Part shown: positions 8,847 to 16,908 of the stretch, piece by piece | Position numbering within the stretch: position 1 is the first letter of the stretch | Layout: each line of letters begins with the position of its first letter | DNA from: a virus | IMG/VR virus record: IMGVR_UViG_3300045974_000760 | Location: 62,001 to 126,000 of that record | Length of the DNA: 64,000 nucleotides | Direction: 5' to 3' (one strand) | Position numbers and translations under genes: made by a program | Notes under the pieces: model-generated | Seen by the model: the letters and a program-made list of their open reading frames with translations, nothing else | The model's database searches: none | What the model was told of the DNA's origin: nothing

Positions 8847-9466
8847 GTGATGACCCGAACTACAACGAGGCTGCGGTACTGCGCGAGAGCATTCAAGGCC
8901 GCTTCGAGGCATTGAAGGCAGCGGTGAAGGCGGGGCTTGTGCTCACTCTCACCAACAAGGAGGGGCACATGGCAACGGGCGGCGGGATGTTCGTCGAGAC
9001 CCTGCCCGACATCGTGTCGAGAGAGGGCATGGCCCTCATGGGGTACCGCTTCGTCGACACGGCGGATGGTGACACCATCATGGAGCCGTCGAATCGCGCT
9101 GCTCGTGGCGCGCTCAAGCTCCTTCAGACTGAGGTCCCTACGCCCGCTACATGCAGCGCGGCTGAGGAGATTCGTAAGAAGGGCAACATCGTAGGTGCGG
9201 GCGGCTGGGACATGCTGAGGGGCGCCGAGCTTCCCGTCACGGATGTCACCCCGGAGCCGGCGCCGGAGCTAGGTCAGCGTGATCACACGTTGCGCATGGA
9301 TGAAGACGACCTCCGCGAGCTCTTGCACGAGCTCAGGCATCTGCGCGCCCAACGCACCGAGCTGCAGAAGCACAACACGGCGTACCACGACCAAGTCGTG
9401 GAGCTGAAGAATCGCATCAGGGAGCTTGAGTCGCGTGTCGGCGTGGATACCGAGACGGGAGCGTAA
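8843..9466 (+). CDS. Hypothetical protein with C-terminal coiled coil
   Basis: 207 residues; ATG overlaps the preceding stop. Residues 1-130 form a mixed region with MATGGGMFVETLPDIVSREG and an acidic Pro-rich linker (VTPEPAPELGQ). Residues about 150-205 (DDLRELLHELRHLRAQRTEL, then LKNRIRELESRV) have a clear heptad pattern. Probably an oligomeric protein; function unknown. Confidence 0.6.
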   Translation: MSDDPNYNEAAVLRESIQGRFEALKAAVKAGLVLTLTNKEGHMATGGGMFVETLPDIVSREGMALMGYRFVDTADGDTIMEPSNRAARGALKLLQTEVPTPATCSAAEEIRKKGNIVGAGGWDMLRGAELPVTDVTPEPAPELGQRDHTLRMDEDDLRELLHELRHLRAQRTELQKHNTAYHDQVVELKNRIRELESRVGVDTETGA

Positions 9467-9944
9467 ACACGTCCCCTCGAAGGCCACTCTCCTTTTGCGG
9501 GAGTGGTACGAGCAGAAGTACAACGTGAAGGTGGACTGGGCGGCGCGCGAGCCTGTGTTCGGTATCGTTGCTGCCGCTGCGCGTCTTGGTGTGAGCATGC
9601 CCGCGTTGTACAACTGGCTGCACGGGGCGGTCCCCTACATCGACATGCGTATCCTGCTCGAGCAGGAGATGGGCATCCCCCTCACTGCATGGCCATCGAC
9701 GCGCGGGTTCGAGCGACGGGACTTGCTCAAGGATGTGTCGGGGACGCGCGTGGACCATGTTCTCGTGCTCTGCCGTAGTCCGAGACGGGCACAAGAGAAG
9801 CAGGCGTTCTTCGACGCGCTCTGCGACTGCGGTAACTTCTTCCGCGTAGGTAGTGCGGTGGTGCGGTACGAGCGGCGACTGCCCTTCGTGTGTACGCGCT
9901 GCCACAAGTACCGCACCAAGCAGTACGACAAGCTGTCCGCGTAG
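9426..9944 (+). CDS. Putative DNA-binding protein: HTH-like plus zinc ribbon-like
   Basis: 172 residues if started at TTG 9426 (GTG 9435 is an alternative; both lie inside the previous gene). Residues about 40-65 (GIVAAAARLGVSMPALYNWL) look like a helix-turn-helix in which the second helix begins at SMPALYNW. Near the C-terminus, a Cys pair (ALCDCGNFF) and a second pair (FVCTRCHKYR) suggest a small zinc knuckle. Likely a regulator; target unknown. Followed by a strong terminator. Confidence 0.55.
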   Translation: MSRVSAWIPRRERKHVPSKATLLLREWYEQKYNVKVDWAAREPVFGIVAAAARLGVSMPALYNWLHGAVPYIDMRILLEQEMGIPLTAWPSTRGFERRDLLKDVSGTRVDHVLVLCRSPRRAQEKQAFFDALCDCGNFFRVGSAVVRYERRLPFVCTRCHKYRTKQYDKLSA

Positions 9945-9952
9945 TTTCAATC

Positions 9953-9987
9953 GAAGGCCCGGCACTCAATCCGGGCCTTCTTCATTT
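9953..9987 (+). terminator. Rho-independent terminator
   Basis: GAAGGCCCGG and CCGGGCCTTC form a perfect 10-bp stem with an 8-base loop (CACTCAAT), followed by TTCATTT. It separates the operon starting at 7940 from the kinase gene at 10000, which has its own Shine-Dalgarno (CAGGAGATACAC). Confidence 0.8.
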
Positions 9988-9999
9988 CAGGAGATACAC

Positions 10000-10533
10000 A
10001 TGTTCAAGCCTTATCCCCTCACCATCGTGCTTCGCGGTCTCCCCGGTTCTGGTAAGTCCACCCTCGCAAAGAAGTTGAAAGAGATGCTGCGCGGGATGGG
10101 GTTGACCGTTGTCATCGTGAGCGCGGACGACCACTTCACCGCCCCGGATGGGCAGTACACGTACGTGCCTAGTGAGATTGGCAACGCGCACCAATCCTGC
10201 TGGACCAGGTTCTACGGCTTCGTATCGAGCGATTACTTCCCCGACGTCATCATCGTGGATAACACCAACGTCCACGAGGGGGAGATTGCTCCCTACGTTC
10301 TCCCCTCCGAGTGCAATGGGTTCAGGGTCGTCATCGTTTCGGTGGACGCGGAAGGCGCGTCTGCTGAAGAGCTGGCAAAGCGCACGTTGCACGGCGTGCC
10401 GCAGGCGGTGATAGCGCGAATGGCAACGGAAGGTGCGTGGGCAACGCTTCCGCCGTACTGGAAGACGTTGAAGGCGACCGTCAACACGGACCCGGGCGAG
10501 CTCTTCAAGGCCGCGCAGGAGCTGGTGTCCTGA
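10000..10533 (+). CDS. P-loop kinase / ATPase, N4BP2-like (AAA_33)
   Basis: 177 residues from ATG 10000 (CAGGAGATACACATG). Walker A at residues 13-21 (GLPGSGKST) close to the N-terminus. VSADDHF follows at about 40, then FPDVIIVDNTNVHEGEIAPY (about 80-100), the Walker B and lid region typical of the NEDD4-binding-protein-2-like and polynucleotide-kinase branch of P-loop kinases. In phages these often phosphorylate nucleic-acid 5' ends or small substrates. No phosphatase or nuclease domain is attached, so the substrate cannot be given. Next gene overlaps (TGATG). Confidence 0.8.
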   Translation: MFKPYPLTIVLRGLPGSGKSTLAKKLKEMLRGMGLTVVIVSADDHFTAPDGQYTYVPSEIGNAHQSCWTRFYGFVSSDYFPDVIIVDNTNVHEGEIAPYVLPSECNGFRVVIVSVDAEGASAEELAKRTLHGVPQAVIARMATEGAWATLPPYWKTLKATVNTDPGELFKAAQELVS

Positions 10534-10712
10534 TGGACCCTACCGAAACGCTCAACATCATGCTCGACAGGGCCAAGGTCTTGCTCGAGATGTACGACCA
10601 GGAGCAGGACATGCCCGATGAGGCACACGAGCTCGCAGAGGCTGTACAACACCTCGATGAGTGGTTGTCGAAAGGCGGTTTCCTACCAAGCCAATGGACA
10701 CCAAAGACCTGA
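10533..10712 (+). CDS. Small acidic helical protein
   Basis: 59 residues from ATG 10533, overlapping the kinase stop by one base. Sequence is almost entirely helical and acidic (LDRAKVLLEMYDQEQDMPDE, then AHELAEAVQHLDEWL). No family recognised. It overlaps the next ATG (10694). Confidence 0.6.
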   Translation: MDPTETLNIMLDRAKVLLEMYDQEQDMPDEAHELAEAVQHLDEWLSKGGFLPSQWTPKT

Positions 10713-11026
10713 AGCCCCTCTCCCGCAAAGAGAGGGAAGTACTGAAGGTGGCCAGGGCACTCCATCTGCGACTGGGTGCCCCGCCCACTTTCAGCCAGCT
10801 GCGGACTGAGCTAGGCAAGGACGGGACGAACCACGTCTACGCGAGGGTCTACAGCATACGGGGCAAGGGCCACGAAATCCCCGTACTACCGCCCTTCGCT
10901 CTGTCACAAGACACCAGGCTACGTGAGTGCAGGGCGCTTGTGCGGCAATGGCGGGAGGACCCAACCATCGAGCCTGTGGATGTGCTCACGCTGATTGCCG
11001 AGCTACTCGAGCCGGGGAAGCAATGA
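10694..11026 (+). CDS. LexA-like winged-helix DNA-binding protein
   Basis: 110 residues from ATG 10694. Residues about 7-60 follow the LexA N-terminal domain pattern: LSRKEREVLKVARALHLRLG, then APPTFSQLRTELGKD as the recognition region, then a basic turn RGKGHEI. There is no LexA Ser/Lys protease domain, so it would bind DNA without RecA-driven self-cleavage. A paralogue with the same layout lies at 14488. Probably a phage transcription regulator. Confidence 0.6.
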   Translation: MDTKDLKPLSRKEREVLKVARALHLRLGAPPTFSQLRTELGKDGTNHVYARVYSIRGKGHEIPVLPPFALSQDTRLRECRALVRQWREDPTIEPVDVLTLIAELLEPGKQ

Positions 11027-11310
11027 ACGGGGGCCCGCAAGTCATTGCCGTACTGCGACGGGCCAACACAATCTGCCTTGCCAAGCGCGCACAACGTGTC
11101 TTGGCGAGGCAGGTAGCACCTGCGCTATTCGCTATCCTCCTCATCGCAGCTGGTGCAAGGAACAAGGAAGATGAAGCCCAGCTCCCTGTTTTACGTGACG
11201 ACGTTCTGCAACTTCGCGCACAGGTTGAAGGACGGCAAGCCGATAGAACACGAGTGCCACATCCTGCCCAAGGACGCGCTCAAGGCAGAGATGAACGACG
11301 ACATCGATGA
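11023..11310 (+). CDS. Small protein with one membrane segment (doubtful C-terminus)
   Basis: 95 residues from ATG 11023, overlapping the previous stop (ATGA). Contains a short hydrophobic stretch (VAPALFAILLIAAGA, about 31-45) after a basic N-terminus, consistent with a single-pass membrane peptide. Residues after about 60 are Arg/Gln-rich and coincide with the next gene in another frame, so the natural end may be earlier and the frame disrupted. Confidence 0.4.
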   Translation: MNGGPQVIAVLRRANTICLAKRAQRVLARQVAPALFAILLIAAGARNKEDEAQLPVLRDDVLQLRAQVEGRQADRTRVPHPAQGRAQGRDERRHR

Positions 11311-11401
11311 GGCGATGAACATCATCGACAACAACCGCCCTCTGCCCATCCACCCCGGCGTACGAAACCCAAACACAAGGAAGAACAAGAGTCATGGCTA
11401 G
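11171..11401 (+). CDS. Hypothetical small protein
   Basis: 76 residues from ATG 11171, preceded by AAGGAACAAGGAAG. Sequence MKPSSLFYVTTFCNFAHRLK, then EHECHILPKDALKAEMNDDI and a Pro/Asn-rich end. No domain recognised. Overlaps the next gene by 8 bases. Confidence 0.6.
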   Translation: MKPSSLFYVTTFCNFAHRLKDGKPIEHECHILPKDALKAEMNDDIDEAMNIIDNNRPLPIHPGVRNPNTRKNKSHG

Positions 11402-11648
11402 GCACGACCGGTATGAAGTCATCGGCAAGGACCTGTTCGAGCAGGGCGGCTATGACTGGATGGAGCACTTCACGCACAACATCGAACAGGCCGTAGAAGA
11501 GTATGCCTCTGCGGTGTTTGCCGAGGCAGATGCTGGTGACGAGTGGGAGTACACCATCTTGGCCAAAGGCAAGGACGGTGTTGTGCGCACGTTCAAGGTC
11601 AAAGCCCGTACGGAGTTCGACATCGTAGAGGAGGACGAAGACGAATGA
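11394..11648 (+). CDS. Hypothetical acidic small protein
   Basis: 84 residues with an aromatic and acidic N-terminal half (YEVIGKDLFEQGGYDWMEHF) and a beta segment EWEYTILAKGKDGVVRTFKV, ending in a run of Asp/Glu. Four-base overlap with the next ATG. Function unknown. Confidence 0.6.
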   Translation: MARHDRYEVIGKDLFEQGGYDWMEHFTHNIEQAVEEYASAVFAEADAGDEWEYTILAKGKDGVVRTFKVKARTEFDIVEEDEDE

Positions 11649-12049
11649 AGACCTACAACAAGCTGACAGTCAGTGTGTCGATGGGCGACGAAGCGCTGGA
11701 CACGCCCGAGAAGGCACAGCTCTTCCTCGTCGATAGGCTCGGCTCCGTTGTACTTCCTGAAGAGAGCGGGTCGATTATCTGCCGGGACGTGAACGGCAAT
11801 ACACAGACCATCGAGATCGACTACGACGTTGATGAGGAAGAAGAAGAGGACGATGGGATGAATGAGTACAGGGTCACCGTCGTAGAGACGCGTAAGGTGA
11901 CTTGCGAGTACATCGTGCGCGCCGCTGACGACCTCGCCGCTCAGGACAAGGCAAAGAAAGGGGAGTGTGAAGAGTCAGATGACCTCTCCATCGATGAGGT
12001 GATCGATAGGGAGGTAGAGAGCGTCGAGGAGAACACTCCAGCGTCATGA
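11645..12049 (+). CDS. Acidic two-part hypothetical protein
   Basis: 134 residues from ATG 11645. Two small beta modules are joined by a run of Asp/Glu (DYDVDEEEEEDDG, about 59-71). The second part starts at an internal Met (MNEYRVTVVETRKVTCEYIV) and could be an independently started product. Net charge strongly negative, as in some phage DNA mimics, but no inhibitor family is recognised. Confidence 0.5.
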   Translation: MKTYNKLTVSVSMGDEALDTPEKAQLFLVDRLGSVVLPEESGSIICRDVNGNTQTIEIDYDVDEEEEEDDGMNEYRVTVVETRKVTCEYIVRAADDLAAQDKAKKGECEESDDLSIDEVIDREVESVEENTPAS

Positions 12050-12300
12050 CCGCAGTAGAGATGCCGCCTGACATGCTCGAGGCCATACGAGATGCCGACT
12101 TCGACATGCTCGAGGCGTACTACTTGTACTGCAGCTTCTACCACGGCGGGCAGTGGACGGATGAGTACAAGTGGCTCTCGCACCTCACCTCAAGCGGGTT
12201 CAAAATCTCACCTCTTCGGACGATTGAGAATGCGTCTGAGGAGGTGAAGGCGCTGTACAACATGCTGTGTTGGAGGTACCAGCCCGATGACGCAGGCTGA
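12046..12300 (+). CDS. Hypothetical small protein
   Basis: 84 residues, ATG overlapping the previous stop. Acidic helical start (PPDMLEAIRDADFDMLEAYY) and Trp/Tyr-rich middle (YCSFYHGGQWTDEYKWLSHL). No family recognised. Confidence 0.55.
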   Translation: MTAVEMPPDMLEAIRDADFDMLEAYYLYCSFYHGGQWTDEYKWLSHLTSSGFKISPLRTIENASEEVKALYNMLCWRYQPDDAG

Positions 12301-12952
12301 TGATGACGAGGAGCGGGGCTTTGCGCGGGACCAAGCAATCGGCTCCGTCACCCCTGAAGAGATGACGGAGCTGTTGGGCGGGCAGATACAAGACCGTCTC
12401 AATGCGCATCTCGGCGGGATGTTCAACACCCTGGAGGGACGACAACGTGTTGCAGCAGCCGCCGCAGATCTCATTCGCAACGAGCTTCGCCGCCCTTCAG
12501 CACTTCGCGACTTGATTCCTCCCCAGCAGATACCGCCTGCGACGTCCGAGCCTGGCTACGTCGTGAGCCGCCCCGTCCCGTACATGCCGCGCCCTCGCAC
12601 CCGCCCAGCATGCGGCGGGCTGTGCCTACACCTGGGCCGCATGGCGGGCCCACACAAGAGCTCCCTACCCTCACTCGAGCTCGACATGATCATCAACCTG
12701 CGCGGGCTGCGGGATGAGAACTACGACTTCGCGCATCGCGCAGACCCGGTTACCGAAGGCATAAGCCCAGTGTCGGTGCTGCCTGAGATAGCTGCCCTAC
12801 GCGCGTACCGCCAAGAGCACACGGTCCATGGGTCGATGAGCGAGGCACCGCCTACCCACCTCTACACCGCGGCGTACAGCAAAGCGAACGCGCTACACAT
12901 CCGCGAAGACGACCACTGGTACAAGGGGAAACTAGATGACCACGATGATTGA
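12287..12952 (+). CDS. Hypothetical protein with a divergent LG.L-type motif
   Basis: 221 residues. An acidic start (QADDDEERGFARDQAIGS) is followed by a helical region (EEMTELLGGQIQDRLNAHLG). At about 110-135, LHLGRMAGPHKSSLPSLELD then MIINLRGLRDENY resembles the LG[ER]L...DIDxII motif shared by four proteins at 26.6-30.6 kb. Interpreted as a distant member of that family; role unknown. Confidence 0.5.
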   Translation: MTQADDDEERGFARDQAIGSVTPEEMTELLGGQIQDRLNAHLGGMFNTLEGRQRVAAAAADLIRNELRRPSALRDLIPPQQIPPATSEPGYVVSRPVPYMPRPRTRPACGGLCLHLGRMAGPHKSSLPSLELDMIINLRGLRDENYDFAHRADPVTEGISPVSVLPEIAALRAYRQEHTVHGSMSEAPPTHLYTAAYSKANALHIREDDHWYKGKLDDHDD

Positions 12953-13559
12953 AGTCTCGCTCAAGTCCCTCACCCGCATCTTGCTCAGCGCGCGTCGCGC
13001 AAAGAGGCGGGTGAAGAGCATCACTGCCGACTACAACCAGGGCGAAGACGCGCTGGCCGAGCTGCGCATGCATTACGACGATGCAATCGCGAGCAACACC
13101 AAGCTCCACAGGGAGCTCCTAGAGCTCAAGCAGGGGCAAGACAAGCGAGAGGGTGAGTCGCGCTACCAAGAGGCACTGCGGGCGTACGAGAGGCTCCAAG
13201 CCTCACATCAAGCGCTCCAGTGCGAGCATGAAGCCGTGCAACGCGCCAACGCGGCGCTGAACACACTCGCACAGAACGACAAGAAGGCGATAGAGCGCAT
13301 CGCCGATGAGCTCACGACGTGCATGTCCAATAGCTCATCTCGCTACGACGCATACAAGCACGCCACCAAGCGGGCCGAGGAAGCAGAGCGCGTGTTGCGT
13401 GATGCGGCCACCGCCGCGTGCAAGTTCAACATGAATGAACCCGCCATCCGAAACACTCTCTACAACCTCCTCCGCCCCTGGCTCCCCAAAGCCCACCAGC
13501 CAGTACCTGCAGCGGTTGAAACCCAAGACGCCCCCAAGGTAGAGGAATCCGACGAATGA
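12936..13559 (+). CDS. Coiled-coil protein
   Basis: 207 residues, overlapping the previous gene by 17 bases. Residues about 10-155 are long amphipathic helices with heptads (ELLELKQGQDKREGESRYQE, then LRAYERLQASHQALQCEHEA). The C-terminal region is Pro-rich (WLPKAHQPVPAAVETQD). Probably a multimeric scaffold. No enzymatic motif. Confidence 0.6.
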   Translation: MTTMIEVSLKSLTRILLSARRAKRRVKSITADYNQGEDALAELRMHYDDAIASNTKLHRELLELKQGQDKREGESRYQEALRAYERLQASHQALQCEHEAVQRANAALNTLAQNDKKAIERIADELTTCMSNSSSRYDAYKHATKRAEEAERVLRDAATAACKFNMNEPAIRNTLYNLLRPWLPKAHQPVPAAVETQDAPKVEESDE

Positions 13560-13804
13560 TTTTCAGCAACTACGGCACCAGCTGGCTCAACTTCCAGCTG
13601 TGGAAAACACACAACGACCTCTGCCAGCTACCATCGGTGTACGGCAATAGCCCCGCAGAACTCGAGGAGTACGTTGTCGAAGAGCGGCTGCTGCTGAAGG
13701 AGCGCGCCAAGTGGCTCCACGCAGCACTCGCCCGCCCCGCATGGACCCACTTCGCGTCCGCCCTCCTCCTCAAGGCGGCGCAGGCGGTCGAGTATCAGTC
13801 GTGA
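13556..13804 (+). CDS. Hypothetical small protein
   Basis: 82 residues, ATGA overlap with the preceding stop. Trp/Phe-rich N-terminus (IFSNYGTSWLNFQLWKTHND) and an Ala/Leu-rich helical C-terminus. No recognised domain. Confidence 0.55.
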   Translation: MIFSNYGTSWLNFQLWKTHNDLCQLPSVYGNSPAELEEYVVEERLLLKERAKWLHAALARPAWTHFASALLLKAAQAVEYQS

Positions 13805-14316
13805 ACGGCCCACTCGAGTACCTACGTATGAAGCTCCAGGAAGACATCACCGCCTTCCATCAGCGCGGCGGCATGCTGTCCGACTGGCCGGGCTACTACG
13901 ATGAGCCGGAAGAAGACGATGAGGGCAAAGAGTATTGGGTACGCGAGCAAGTAGCCACCATCGCTGACTTCAGCTCTCGCATGCCCGGGTTCATGCAGCT
14001 GCCCAAGGGCTACATGTTCAAGCCCGCCGCCACCCTCATCACGTGCGGCTTGCCTGACAAGCTCCTTACCGAGCCCAACAACGTGCAGAGGTACTTCGCC
14101 GTTATGCGCGAGGCGGGTAATCGATATGGTCTCACCGAAGAGCAGCTCAGTGTGCTGAGCGCGGGCTTCTGCGGCTTCGGGGACAGCAGCACGGTGCAGT
14201 CCGAGCACTACTCCCAGCTCGGTAAGGAGCTGCGTGAGTGGACCGCTCAACGCTTCGGCTTTCTCGTAGGCGGGGTAAGCCCGGAGTACTTCCCACCGGA
14301 GACATCTCATGCGTGA
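13801..14316 (+). CDS. Hypothetical protein with PLEYLRMKLQ motif
   Basis: 171 residues from GTG 13801 (GTGA overlap). The N-terminus GPLEYLRMKLQEDITAFHQR matches a segment of the protein at 29896 (TPLEYIRMQLQIPDEVVVE), so the two share a module. An acidic patch (DEPEEDDEGKEYW) follows. The C-terminal half has TPNNVQRYFAVMREAG-like helices. Function unknown. Confidence 0.55.
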   Translation: MNGPLEYLRMKLQEDITAFHQRGGMLSDWPGYYDEPEEDDEGKEYWVREQVATIADFSSRMPGFMQLPKGYMFKPAATLITCGLPDKLLTEPNNVQRYFAVMREAGNRYGLTEEQLSVLSAGFCGFGDSSTVQSEHYSQLGKELREWTAQRFGFLVGGVSPEYFPPETSHA

Positions 14317-14491
14317 GCTAGCTGAGGCCGGTCTCGTGGCGGTCATCGCCTTCCTGTTCTTCATCTACGTCGTACTCGGGCGACGCAGCGAGGACATGGT
14401 TACGTGCAACAAGATGTGCACCCCAGCCGGCGTACAAACCTACAGCTTCTGGGCGGGCCAGTGCGTTTGCAGAGAGGTCAAACCCCCATGA
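14309..14491 (+). CDS. Small membrane protein with C-x3-C ... C-x-C motif
   Basis: 60 residues. Residues 8-24 (GLVAVIAFLFFIYVVLG) form one membrane helix, followed by CNKMC and, 16 residues on, CVC. The Cys layout matches the lipoprotein-like gene at 24234 (CELAC ... CIC). Likely a membrane-anchored peptide with an outside Cys domain. Overlaps both neighbours. Confidence 0.6.
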   Translation: MRELAEAGLVAVIAFLFFIYVVLGRRSEDMVTCNKMCTPAGVQTYSFWAGQCVCREVKPP

Positions 14492-14967
14492 CCAAGACCC
14501 TGTCTACGTCAGCCTTCGCAACCATCCCGGCCAATGGGGGCGGGCACCGCATCATCGCAGGTGTGACCCCGCTCACGGCGAAGCAGCAAGCGATACTCGA
14601 TGTCGCTTGGACCTATTGGCACGAGCACGGCGAGCTCGTCTCAGTACGCAAGCTGACCGCACTGCTCGGGCTCACGGCAACACAAGGCACGACCGACCAC
14701 ATCCGGGCCATCGAGAGGCGCGGCATCTACTTCCCGCGTGTGGGTCATCCAGTGCCACACACCGATGACCCCGTCACAGACACCGTGGAGGTGGAGCGCC
14801 TCCGCTCGCTCTACTGGATGCACATGTTCGAAGCGAGCACGGGCAGGGCGGTTGGGTCAGACCGCAGCACCCATCGAGCCACCGCCGAGGAGTGCTTCCG
14901 AAGGCTGAAGAAGCTCGACAAAGACCTCGTCAGCAGACCCCTAGAACCAGAGGAGAAGAACGAATGA
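14488..14967 (+). CDS. LexA-like winged-helix protein (paralogue)
   Basis: 159 residues from ATG 14488. Residues about 28-80 read LTAKQQAILDVAWTYWHEHG, then ELVSVRKLTALLGLT and a basic ERRGI turn, the LexA-type winged-helix layout, as in the gene at 10694. No protease domain. The C-terminal half is helical and charged. Likely a regulator of phage or host genes. Confidence 0.5.
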   Translation: MTKTLSTSAFATIPANGGGHRIIAGVTPLTAKQQAILDVAWTYWHEHGELVSVRKLTALLGLTATQGTTDHIRAIERRGIYFPRVGHPVPHTDDPVTDTVEVERLRSLYWMHMFEASTGRAVGSDRSTHRATAEECFRRLKKLDKDLVSRPLEPEEKNE

Positions 14968-15323
14968 GCAAGGTTGAATACGTCATCACCGAAGCCGTCA
15001 CAGCCTACGGATACATACCAGAGCCTATGCCTCCCCCAGAGGGTAACTGGAAGCTGCTTGGTCCACCCGCCGTCTTCGGCCCCAGCACCAATCCCCGCTT
15101 CATCTTCTACTGGGAGAGCATCCCTGAGAAGAAGGAAGAGGTGAGCGCGGATGAGGTAGTGGCGACCACGGCCAAGCTCGTCTCAGCCATCAGGTTCGGC
15201 ATCAATCACATCATCAAGCGCGTCGAGGAGGCACCGAGCCCGGAGAGGGCTAAGGGGGATGCTATTGCGGGCCTTCGCGGCCTCCTCACCGCCATCGACA
15301 AGATGCTTCAAGTGGGGACGTAA
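14964..15323 (+). CDS. Hypothetical protein
   Basis: 119 residues from ATG 14964 after GAGGAGAAGAACGA. Pro-rich segment (YIPEPMPPPEGNWKLLGPP), then a helical C-terminus (TTAKLVSAIRFGINHIIKR). No family recognised. Last gene before a promoter-like element. Confidence 0.6.
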   Translation: MSKVEYVITEAVTAYGYIPEPMPPPEGNWKLLGPPAVFGPSTNPRFIFYWESIPEKKEEVSADEVVATTAKLVSAIRFGINHIIKRVEEAPSPERAKGDAIAGLRGLLTAIDKMLQVGT

Positions 15324-15337
15324 TCCACAACCAGACA

Positions 15338-15380
15338 GGGGATAAGAAGGGTGGCGCAGAAGTACGCGTCACCCTTCTTC
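15338..15380 (+). promoter_or_regulatory. GGGGATAAG promoter element with overlapping inverted repeat
   Basis: GGGGATAAG at 15338-15346, then GTACGC at 15362-15367 in the usual second-box position. AGAAGGGTG (15345-15353) and CACCCTTCT (15370-15378) form a 9-bp inverted repeat spanning the second box. It could form a stem-loop in RNA from an upstream promoter, or act as an operator. The ATG at 15402 has AACAAGGAGAACAAGAC. Confidence 0.5.
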
Positions 15381-15401
15381 ATTCAACAAGGAGAACAAGA
15401 C

Positions 15402-16013
15402 ATGAGCTCAGGTGCTCGTAGAGCGCTGCTCAAGACACTCAGGGCAGAGTGGGCGGGCAGCAAAGAGGGACGTCAATACCGACGTACAGAGCGCAGTGAC
15501 ATGCTCGCCGCGCGTAAGGAAGTGAGGTACCGCTATAGCGAACGTGCAGAACGAATGCTCTCCATCGTCAGCAGCATGTCTCCGAAGAGGCGGGAGGAGG
15601 CACTGCGCGTGTACAACGCATACGCCATGCGAAGGAAGTACGTGCCCCGCTGCTTCGAGGTGTACGGAACTGGGCGCGTCCGGCTAACGTCCGTACAAGG
15701 CGCGCGCAATAGTGCTCTGGCACTCGCGGAGCTAGTTGCGGGCCGTCTCAACGAGATGCTTCTCATTGAGGATGCAGCCTACGTCTTCGCCATGCTCATC
15801 GAGCAGCGTGTGCCGGTGAGAGACCCATTCGTGCAGCACCCGACGCTGCAGTGCATCGAAACAAGCAACGACTTCTACGAGCTCGGTGTGCTCGGCCTGC
15901 TCAACGGCATCATCGGTGTGCGGGCAGATTCAACGGGCTACCTCGCGGCGGATTACAATGACGCGGGCGAGCTCACCAAGTTCATCGTACGGGAGGAAGA
16001 GAACAAGACATGA
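15402..16013 (+). CDS. Hypothetical basic protein
   Basis: 203 residues from ATG 15402. The N-terminal 80 residues are Arg/Lys-rich (GARRALLKTLRAEWAGSKEG, then RYRYSERAERMLSIVSSMSP); the rest is mixed helical, with LLNGIIGVRADSTGYLA near the end. No family recognised. Four-base overlap with the next gene. Confidence 0.6.
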   Translation: MSSGARRALLKTLRAEWAGSKEGRQYRRTERSDMLAARKEVRYRYSERAERMLSIVSSMSPKRREEALRVYNAYAMRRKYVPRCFEVYGTGRVRLTSVQGARNSALALAELVAGRLNEMLLIEDAAYVFAMLIEQRVPVRDPFVQHPTLQCIETSNDFYELGVLGLLNGIIGVRADSTGYLAADYNDAGELTKFIVREEENKT

Positions 16014-16843
16014 GTGAACTAGACAAGTACACGCAGGTATCAGAGGAGGAACCGGACTACAACAAGCTCGCGATGGGCAGCAATGCCCTCATCGCACACC
16101 GGCTTGTGGCAGGCACCCACTGGTTCGGGTTGGTCATGTACGACGGGACCTACCACCCCATCATGAAAGCGGCGCCCATCCCAGAGCTCGGCTGGGTACT
16201 CGACTACCCCCTTAACTCGTCCGTGTGGCGGCAAGACCAATCGCGCGCCTTCAACACGCCCAACTGCGTGGAGATACTTCAGAAGGTTCAGGACAGCTGG
16301 TTCCGAGCAACGAACGGGCAGAAGATTGTGTGGCTCAAGACGTCTCGTCAACTGGCCCTCAAGCTCGACAGTATGGCCATCAAGAGCGTCGAGCACTTCC
16401 TTGTGCCTGACCAGGAGTCGCCAGTGCGCGGCATCGGTAGAGAGACAGTGGTGCTGGATGATGCCAACCACTTCCTGCAGGCCGCGCCCCGCGTATTGCC
16501 TGCTTGGGGCCCGGCCAAGCTCACCCCGCATCGCGCCTTCCCAACGGGCACCACCAAGCCCGCAGACAAGCCATGCCACGAGCCGGGTGGCTACAAGCCG
16601 TGGATGCCCAACTTCCTCAAGGAGTTCGAGCTCTTCCTCACCCTCCTCCCCCGCCTCAAGCTGGTGCACGACGTCATTCGCAAGACGGGTGATGGGCTCC
16701 TACTCGATGTACGGGATGGTGAATACGAGTTCCACACGCAGGTATTCGAGCGTGAGGCCAAGGACCACGTCCTTGTGTTCCGTGCGCTGCGCGAGGACTA
16801 CGGTGACTGGTGCGCAGCACAAGCCAACGCACGCAAGAAGTAG
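16010..16843 (+). CDS. Hypothetical protein
   Basis: 277 residues, ATGA overlap with the preceding gene. Aromatic-rich N-terminal region (VAGTHWFGLVMYDGTYHPIM), HFLVPDQESPVRGIGRETVV in the middle and a charged helical C-terminus. No known domain. Followed immediately by a perfect terminator hairpin, so it ends its unit. Confidence 0.6.
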   Translation: MSELDKYTQVSEEEPDYNKLAMGSNALIAHRLVAGTHWFGLVMYDGTYHPIMKAAPIPELGWVLDYPLNSSVWRQDQSRAFNTPNCVEILQKVQDSWFRATNGQKIVWLKTSRQLALKLDSMAIKSVEHFLVPDQESPVRGIGRETVVLDDANHFLQAAPRVLPAWGPAKLTPHRAFPTGTTKPADKPCHEPGGYKPWMPNFLKEFELFLTLLPRLKLVHDVIRKTGDGLLLDVRDGEYEFHTQVFEREAKDHVLVFRALREDYGDWCAAQANARKK

Positions 16844-16881
16844 CTAGAAAAGAGCGGTGTACACGCCCGCTCTTTTCTAGC
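16843..16881 (+). terminator. Rho-independent terminator, 14-bp perfect stem
   Basis: GCTAGAAAAGAGCG (16843-16856) pairs perfectly with CGCTCTTTTCTAGC (16868-16881). The T-rich arm could terminate on both strands. A promoter element follows 28 bases downstream. Confidence 0.8.
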
Positions 16882-16908
16882 CCCGTGCCTGAATAACACG
16901 CGCGTTTC

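Noticed and set aside
11645-12049. Acidic protein as a DNA-mimic inhibitor (Ocr-like)
   Set aside because: Only the acidic run supports this; no fold or motif resemblance to known DNA mimics could be seen.
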